Assembly: GCA_021463505.1 (NCBI GenBank)
Contig: JAJTYR010000023.1
Coordinates: 1 to 56,912 of the forward strand
Length of the DNA stretch: 56,912 nt
Reading direction: 5' to 3'
Source: Burkholderiaceae bacterium
GTDB lineage: Bacteria > Pseudomonadota > Gammaproteobacteria > Burkholderiales > Burkholderiaceae_E
The notes under the pieces are model-generated. The model did not search any database. It saw nothing but the letters and a program-made list of their open reading frames with translations, and was not told where the DNA came from. This document shows positions 52,776 through 56,912 of the stretch, piece after piece. Each line of letters opens with the position of its first letter. Position 1 is the first letter of the stretch. The translations under genes and the position numbers were made by a program.

Positions 52776-53645
52776 TCAGGAGAGCGCCTCGCTCGACTGC
52801 CTGAGCAGCAGCGCGAGCAGTCGCGCGATCTCGTCGCGCAATGCCCGCCGATCGACGATCATGTCGATCGCGCCCTTCTCCAGCAGGAATTCGGCGCGCT
52901 GGAAACCCTCGGGCAGCTTCTCGCGCACCGTCTGCTCGATCACGCGCGGACCGGCAAAACCGATCAACGCCCGGGGCTCGGCGATCACCAGGTCGCCCAG
53001 GAAGCAGAAGCTCGCCGACACGCCGCCCATCGTCGGATCGGTGAGCACCGAGACGTACGGCAGGCGCTTGTCCGCGAGCTTCGTGAGCATCGCGGTGGTC
53101 TTGGCCATCTGCATCAGCGACAGCAGGCCCTCCTGCATCCGCGCCCCGCCCGACGCGGCGATCGACACGAAGGGCACCTTCTGCTCGATCGCGCCCTGCA
53201 CGCCGCGCGCAAAACGTTCGCCCACCACCGATCCCATCGAGCCGCCCATGAAGTCGAACTCGAAGCAGGCCACCACCACCGGGATCGTGCGGATCGCGCC
53301 GCCCATCACCACCAGTGCGTCGGTTTCGCCGGTGTCGTCGATCGCCTCCTGCATCCGGTCGGGATACTTGCGGCTGTCCTTGAATTTCAGCGCGTCCACC
53401 GGCAGCACTTCGTGGCCGATCTCGTAGCGGCCTTCGGCATCGAGCAGCAGGTCGAGCCGCTTGCGCGCCGACAGACGCATGTGGTGCGTGCACTTCGGGC
53501 AGACGTTCAGGTTGGCCTCGAGGTCGGCCGAATAGAGCACCGCGTCGCACGACGGGCACTTCACCCAGACGCCCTCGGGCACCTTCTTGCCGCCAGCGGT
53601 CGAACGCTTGACGCGCGGGGGCAGCAGCTTGTCGAGCCAGGTCAT
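52776..53645 (-). CDS. accD: Acetyl-CoA carboxylase carboxyltransferase subunit beta
   Basis: 289 residues. The N-terminal C4 zinc finger is CPSCDAVLY...CPKC, followed by the crotonase-like carboxyltransferase core ([32 protein letters not shown]). With AccA it moves carboxyl from biotin to acetyl-CoA in fatty-acid synthesis. Its ATG overlaps the trpA stop by four bases. Confidence 0.97.
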   Translation of the reverse strand: MTWLDKLLPPRVKRSTAGGKKVPEGVWVKCPSCDAVLYSADLEANLNVCPKCTHHMRLSARKRLDLLLDAEGRYEIGHEVLPVDALKFKDSRKYPDRMQEAIDDTGETDALVVMGGAIRTIPVVVACFEFDFMGGSMGSVVGERFARGVQGAIEQKVPFVSIAASGGARMQEGLLSLMQMAKTTAMLTKLADKRLPYVSVLTDPTMGGVSASFCFLGDLVIAEPRALIGFAGPRVIEQTVREKLPEGFQRAEFLLEKGAIDMIVDRRALRDEIARLLALLLRQSSEALS

Positions 53646-54460
53646 GCAGTCACCTCCCGATCAGGCGCACCGTCGAGGGCGGCGCGGATTTCGGCCATGA
53701 ACGCACGGGCACGCGCGGGCGCCTCGCCGGGCGGTCCGTCGTCGAGCCACTGGACGGTGCGGGTACCGATGATTACCGCGTCGGCAACTTCGGCCACTGC
53801 ACGCGCAGTGGCACCGTCGCGGATCCCGAAACCCACTCCCACCGGCAACGCGGTGCGACGGCGGATCGCGCCGACGCGGCGCACCACGTCGGCCGCGTCG
53901 AGGTTGCCGCCGGTAATGCCCTTGAGCGACACATAGTAGACGTAGCCGCTGGCGATCGCGAGCACGTGCCCGATACGCTCGTCGCTCGTGGTCGGCGCGA
54001 GCAGCAGAATCGGGTCGATCGCACGCGCGCGCGCAGCGGCCGCGAACGCCGCGCACTCCTCGGGCGGGTAGTCGACGACGATCACGCCGTCCACCCCCGC
54101 GCCTGCCGCCTCGTCGAGGAAGCGCTCCACGCCCATGCGTTCGACCGGATTGGCGTAACCCATCAGCACCACCGGCGTCCTGGCATCGCGGCCGCGAAAC
54201 TCGCGCGCGAAGGCGAGCACGTCACGCACACCGACGCCGAGTGCCAGCGCGCGTTCGTTGGCGCGCTGGATCACCGGGCCGTCGGCCATCGGATCGGAGA
54301 ACGGTACGCCGAGTTCGATCGCATCGGCCCCACCGGCCACCAGTGCGTGCATGACCGGCACGGTCTGCGCGGGTGTCGGGAAACCCGCAGTCACATAGGG
54401 AATCAGGGCCTTGCGGCGCGCTGCGGCGAGCCGCTCGAAGGTGGCCGCCAGGCGCGACAT
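53642..54460 (-). CDS. trpA: Tryptophan synthase alpha chain
   Basis: 272 residues, a TIM barrel. Catalytic Glu in [16 protein letters not shown] and the Asp of DYPP; phosphate site in GFGIRDG. It splits indole-3-glycerol phosphate to indole, which goes to TrpB. Its ATG overlaps the trpB stop by one base (TGATG). Confidence 0.97.
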   Translation of the reverse strand: MSRLAATFERLAAARRKALIPYVTAGFPTPAQTVPVMHALVAGGADAIELGVPFSDPMADGPVIQRANERALALGVGVRDVLAFAREFRGRDARTPVVLMGYANPVERMGVERFLDEAAGAGVDGVIVVDYPPEECAAFAAAARARAIDPILLLAPTTSDERIGHVLAIASGYVYYVSLKGITGGNLDAADVVRRVGAIRRRTALPVGVGFGIRDGATARAVAEVADAVIIGTRTVQWLDDGPPGEAPARARAFMAEIRAALDGAPDREVTA

Positions 54461-55659
54461 CAGAACCGGATCCCCGCGCGTTGCGCCACCGTGTGCATGT
54501 CCTTGTCGCCGCGCCCCGAGAGATTCACCAGGATGATGCCGTCCTTCGGCAGCGTGGGCGCCAGGCGCGCCGCGCAGGCCAGCGCGTGGCTCGATTCGAG
54601 CGCCGGGATGATGCCCTCGATGCGGCAGCAGTCGTGGAATGCCCCGAGCGCGGCGGCGTCGTCGACCACCTCGTAGCGGGCGCGCCCGGTGTCCTTCAGC
54701 CATGCGTGCTCCGGGCCGACACCGGGATAGTCGAGTCCGGCCGACACCGAATGCGTGTCGAGGATCTGGCCGTTGTCGTCCTGCAGCAGGTAGGTGCGGT
54801 TGCCGTGCAGCACGCCCGGCGTGCCGGCGGTGAGCGAGGCGGCGTGCCGGCCGGTGTCCAGCCCCTCGCCGCCCGCCTCCACGCCGACCAGCTGCACCCC
54901 GGGCATGTCGATGTACGGATGGAAGATGCCGATCGCGTTCGAACCTCCGCCCACGCAGGCCACCACGAAGTCGGGCTGGCGCCCGGCATCGACCGGCATC
55001 TGCCGCCTGCACTCGTTGCCGATCACCGACTGGAAGTCGCGCACCATCATCGGGTACGGATGCGGGCCGGCCACCGTGCCGATGATGTAGAAGGTGTCCT
55101 CGACGTGGGCGACCCAGTCGCGCATCGCCTCGTTCAGCGCGTCTTTCAGTGTCTTCGAACCGGCGTCGACCGGCACCACCTCGGCGCCCAGCAATTTCAT
55201 CCGGTAGACGTTCTGCGCCTGCCGCACGACGTCCTCCGCACCCATGTAGACGACGCAACTCATGCCGTAGCGGGCGGCGACCGTCGCGGTGGCCACGCCG
55301 TGCTGGCCGGCACCGGTCTCGGCGATGACGCGCGGTTTGCCCATGCGCCGGGCGAGCAGTGCCTGGCCGATGGTGTTGTTGATCTTGTGCGCCCCCGTGT
55401 GGTTCAGGTCTTCGCGCTTGAACCAGATCTGCGCGCCACCGAGCATGTCCGACCAGCGCTTCGCGTGATAGACGGGGCTGGGCCGGCCGACGAAATGCGC
55501 GAGTTCGTCGTCGAACTCGGCGACGAACGCCGGATCGCTGCGGTATTGCTCGTAGGCAAGGCGCAGTTCTTCGAGCGCGTGCACGAGCGTTTCGGCAACG
55601 AAGACGCCGCCATAGGGACCGAAGTGGCCCCGGGCATCCGGAAGATCGTACGGCTTCAT
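54460..55659 (-). CDS. trpB: Tryptophan synthase beta chain
   Basis: 399 residues. PLP lysine in HTGAHKINN; glutamate in AETGAGQHG; phosphate loop GGGSNAIG. It joins indole with serine. It is downstream of trpF, overlapping it by ATGA (55656-55659), so trpF-trpB-trpA-accD are one coupled unit. Confidence 0.98.
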   Translation of the reverse strand: MKPYDLPDARGHFGPYGGVFVAETLVHALEELRLAYEQYRSDPAFVAEFDDELAHFVGRPSPVYHAKRWSDMLGGAQIWFKREDLNHTGAHKINNTIGQALLARRMGKPRVIAETGAGQHGVATATVAARYGMSCVVYMGAEDVVRQAQNVYRMKLLGAEVVPVDAGSKTLKDALNEAMRDWVAHVEDTFYIIGTVAGPHPYPMMVRDFQSVIGNECRRQMPVDAGRQPDFVVACVGGGSNAIGIFHPYIDMPGVQLVGVEAGGEGLDTGRHAASLTAGTPGVLHGNRTYLLQDDNGQILDTHSVSAGLDYPGVGPEHAWLKDTGRARYEVVDDAAALGAFHDCCRIEGIIPALESSHALACAARLAPTLPKDGIILVNLSGRGDKDMHTVAQRAGIRF

Positions 55660-56318
55660 CGGGAATCCTGTCGTGCCGAGTCGGCCCGCAGCACTTCGGC
55701 GACGAACCGTTCCATGCGCTCGCGCGACTTCGCGCGCGGGTCGGGCCTGGACCCTCCGGCCTGAATGCCGGTGGACACGTCGACCATCGGCGGGTGCAAC
55801 TGCGCGATCGCCGCGGCAACGTTCTCCGGCGCAAGGCCCCCCGACAGCACGATCGGCATCGGCCGCTCGCGCGGCACCTCCGACCAGTCGAAGCGCCGGC
55901 CGCTGCCGCCGTATCCGGGGCCGTGCGAATCGAGCAGCAACGCTTCGGCGCTGGGGTAACGCCCGAATGATTCTATCAAATCGTCCCGCGCACGCATGCG
56001 CACCGCACGCCAGTACGCGAGACCTGCCGGGCATTCGTGCTCGCAGGCGCGCCGGTCCTCGTCGCCATGGAACTGGATGACGTCGAGCCCTGCTGCGCCA
56101 GCCACGCGCCGGATCGTGCCCTCGGGCGCGTTGACGAAGAGCCCGACCGCGGCCATCCACGAAGGCAGCAGCCGGCGCAGCCCGGCGGCCTGCGCAACCC
56201 CGAGCACCCGGGGGCTCCCGGGGTAGAAGACGAAGCCGACGGCATCGACACCGAGGGCTGCAGCCGTGCGAATATCGTCGGGGCGAACCACTCCGCAGAA
56301 CTTGATCCGTGTGCGCAT
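55656..56318 (-). CDS. trpF: Phosphoribosylanthranilate isomerase
   Basis: 220 residues, a TIM barrel. The N-terminal [12 protein letters not shown] holds the catalytic cysteine; the late Asp is in VDVSTGIQ. It performs the third step of tryptophan synthesis. The ATG at 56318 is the first of the KFCG-type start; it diverges from the patatin-like gene. Confidence 0.96.
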   Translation of the reverse strand: MRTRIKFCGVVRPDDIRTAAALGVDAVGFVFYPGSPRVLGVAQAAGLRRLLPSWMAAVGLFVNAPEGTIRRVAGAAGLDVIQFHGDEDRRACEHECPAGLAYWRAVRMRARDDLIESFGRYPSAEALLLDSHGPGYGGSGRRFDWSEVPRERPMPIVLSGGLAPENVAAAIAQLHPPMVDVSTGIQAGGSRPDPRAKSRERMERFVAEVLRADSARQDSR

Positions 56319-56365
56319 CGTCGGCAGTGTAGCCGCTCGCCGCACGGTGACTGCAAGGACCGACG

Positions 56366-56761
56366 ATGAGCGTCCCCGAAGAGCATGCCTCGCCGGCCCG
56401 CGATGCAGCGGCCCCAGCCCCATCGCGGCCGAGCGCGGCGGTCGCGTCCGCTTCCCCGGCGGCGTCCGCTTACCCGGCCGAGTTCGCCCGGCGCGAACTC
56501 GATGGGGTGCGCGCCCGCCGCGTCGCCCTCGGACTGCCGTTCTCCGCATGCGAGACCACCGGCCGCGCAGGGCTCTCGATCTCGGGGGGCGGCATCCGCA
56601 GTGCCACCTTCGCCCTCGGCGTGCTGCAGGCGCTGGCACGGCACGGGCGTCTGCGGCACGTCGACTACCTGTCCACCGTCTCCGGAGGCGGCTACATCGG
56701 CAGCTTCCTCGGCAGCCTTTATCTGCCTGCCGCCGCCCGCAACGGCACGGAGAGTCTGTGA
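56366..56761 (+). pseudogene. Patatin-like phospholipase, truncated
   Basis: 131 residues only. A low-complexity Ala/Pro/Ser head leads to a patatin N-terminal fold: the oxyanion loop SISGGGIRSATFALGVLQAL and then STVSGGGYIGSFLGSLYLP, where the usual GxSxG nucleophile elbow reads TVSGGGY. Family members have several hundred more residues with the catalytic Asp. The frame stops at 56759-56761 in the middle of the domain, and the next bases do not continue the fold. An insertion at about 56750 is the likely cause; the rest of the gene may lie past the right edge. Confidence 0.75.
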
Positions 56762-56805
56762 ATTTTTCGCCGCGCATGTGCACGAATCGAGTTGAGTAGC
56801 GTTGA

Positions 56806-56912
56806 GTGTCCAAGCACACGAGACACGAAGACGAAGTTGGGTCGCAGCCGCGCGAGGACGAATTGTTCGAGGCGCTGCCCCGAGTCGAACGATCGCCGAG
56901 GAAGTCCGGTGC
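56806..56912 (+). CDS. Partial ORF, possibly the start of an IS transposase
   Basis: A GTG at 56806 opens a frame that stays open to the window edge (about 35 codons). The encoded head is charged and has a segment (REDELFEALPRVERSPRKSG) that resembles the N-termini of some IS1182/IS5-like transposases as I recall them. No terminal repeat can be proved, since the other end is outside. The call is tentative. Confidence 0.35.
   Translation, partial: MSKHTRHEDEVGSQPREDELFEALPRVERSPRKSG

Overview
This is a GC-rich chromosomal segment from a betaproteobacterium, most like the Burkholderiales or Rhodocyclales. The evidence is the gene order trpF-trpB-trpA-accD-folC-SPOR-cvpA-purF-metZ, the pyrG-kdsA-DUF1330-eno-ftsB run, BamC next to DapA, a DUF3422 protein, a LexA/ImuAB/DnaE2 mutagenesis cassette, and many ATGA or TGATG start/stop overlaps. 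I saw no rRNA, tRNA or CRISPR. Most of the window is packed housekeeping DNA; the accessory-looking parts are 0.25-11.2 kb and the right edge.

Region 1 (1-11.2 kb): the 3' end of mutS, then a tightly overlapping leftward operon. It encodes, in transcription order, a 57-residue oxidase subunit, a CuA subunit II, a heme-copper subunit I, heme O synthase, a Sco protein, a cytochrome b fused to two 4Fe-4S clusters and an MvhD/FlpD domain, a one-TM protein of unknown function, a second and degenerate heme-copper subunit I-like protein, and a CtaA-like heme A synthase. Divergent from it is a cytochrome b fused to a 2Fe-2S ferredoxin and an FAD/NAD(P)H reductase. An FNR/DNR-type box lies between the two arms. 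The main subunit I has all six histidine ligands but glutamine where oxygen reductases have the His-crosslinked tyrosine. I infer an NO-reductase-like or otherwise non-canonical terminal reductase, fed by two unusual cytochrome b modules. This is the best candidate for an undescribed system.

Region 2 (11.2-25.98 kb): a Lys/Ala-rich lipoprotein with a terminator; dapA-bamC-MBL hydrolase; a methyltransferase; a PAS-PAS-GAF-GGDEF-EAL regulator; the leftward run alpha/beta hydrolase - PHP phosphoesterase - YciO - site-2 protease - TrpRS; then rightward acyl-CoA synthetase, gamma-carbonic-anhydrase-like protein and Hsp33.

Region 3 (25.99-39.4 kb): ftsB, eno, DUF1330, kdsA and pyrG; a cation diffusion facilitator fused to a degenerate NarX/UhpB-type histidine-kinase module; the ScoA/ScoB CoA transferase; a thioesterase; DUF3422; an SDR; ETF-ubiquinone oxidoreductase; a heme-c lipoprotein; and a Gly-rich RRM protein.

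Region 4 (39.6-47.4 kb): lexA with an autoregulatory box, imuA, imuB, a reverse-strand DksA/TraR-like gene under a possible FNR-type promoter, an EamA transporter, a complex inverted repeat, and dnaE2 with its own LexA-like box.

Region 5 (47.4-56.9 kb): metZ, purF, cvpA, SPOR protein, folC, accD, trpA, trpB and trpF on the minus strand. The window ends in a patatin-like gene broken after about 130 codons and the first codons of what may be an IS transposase.
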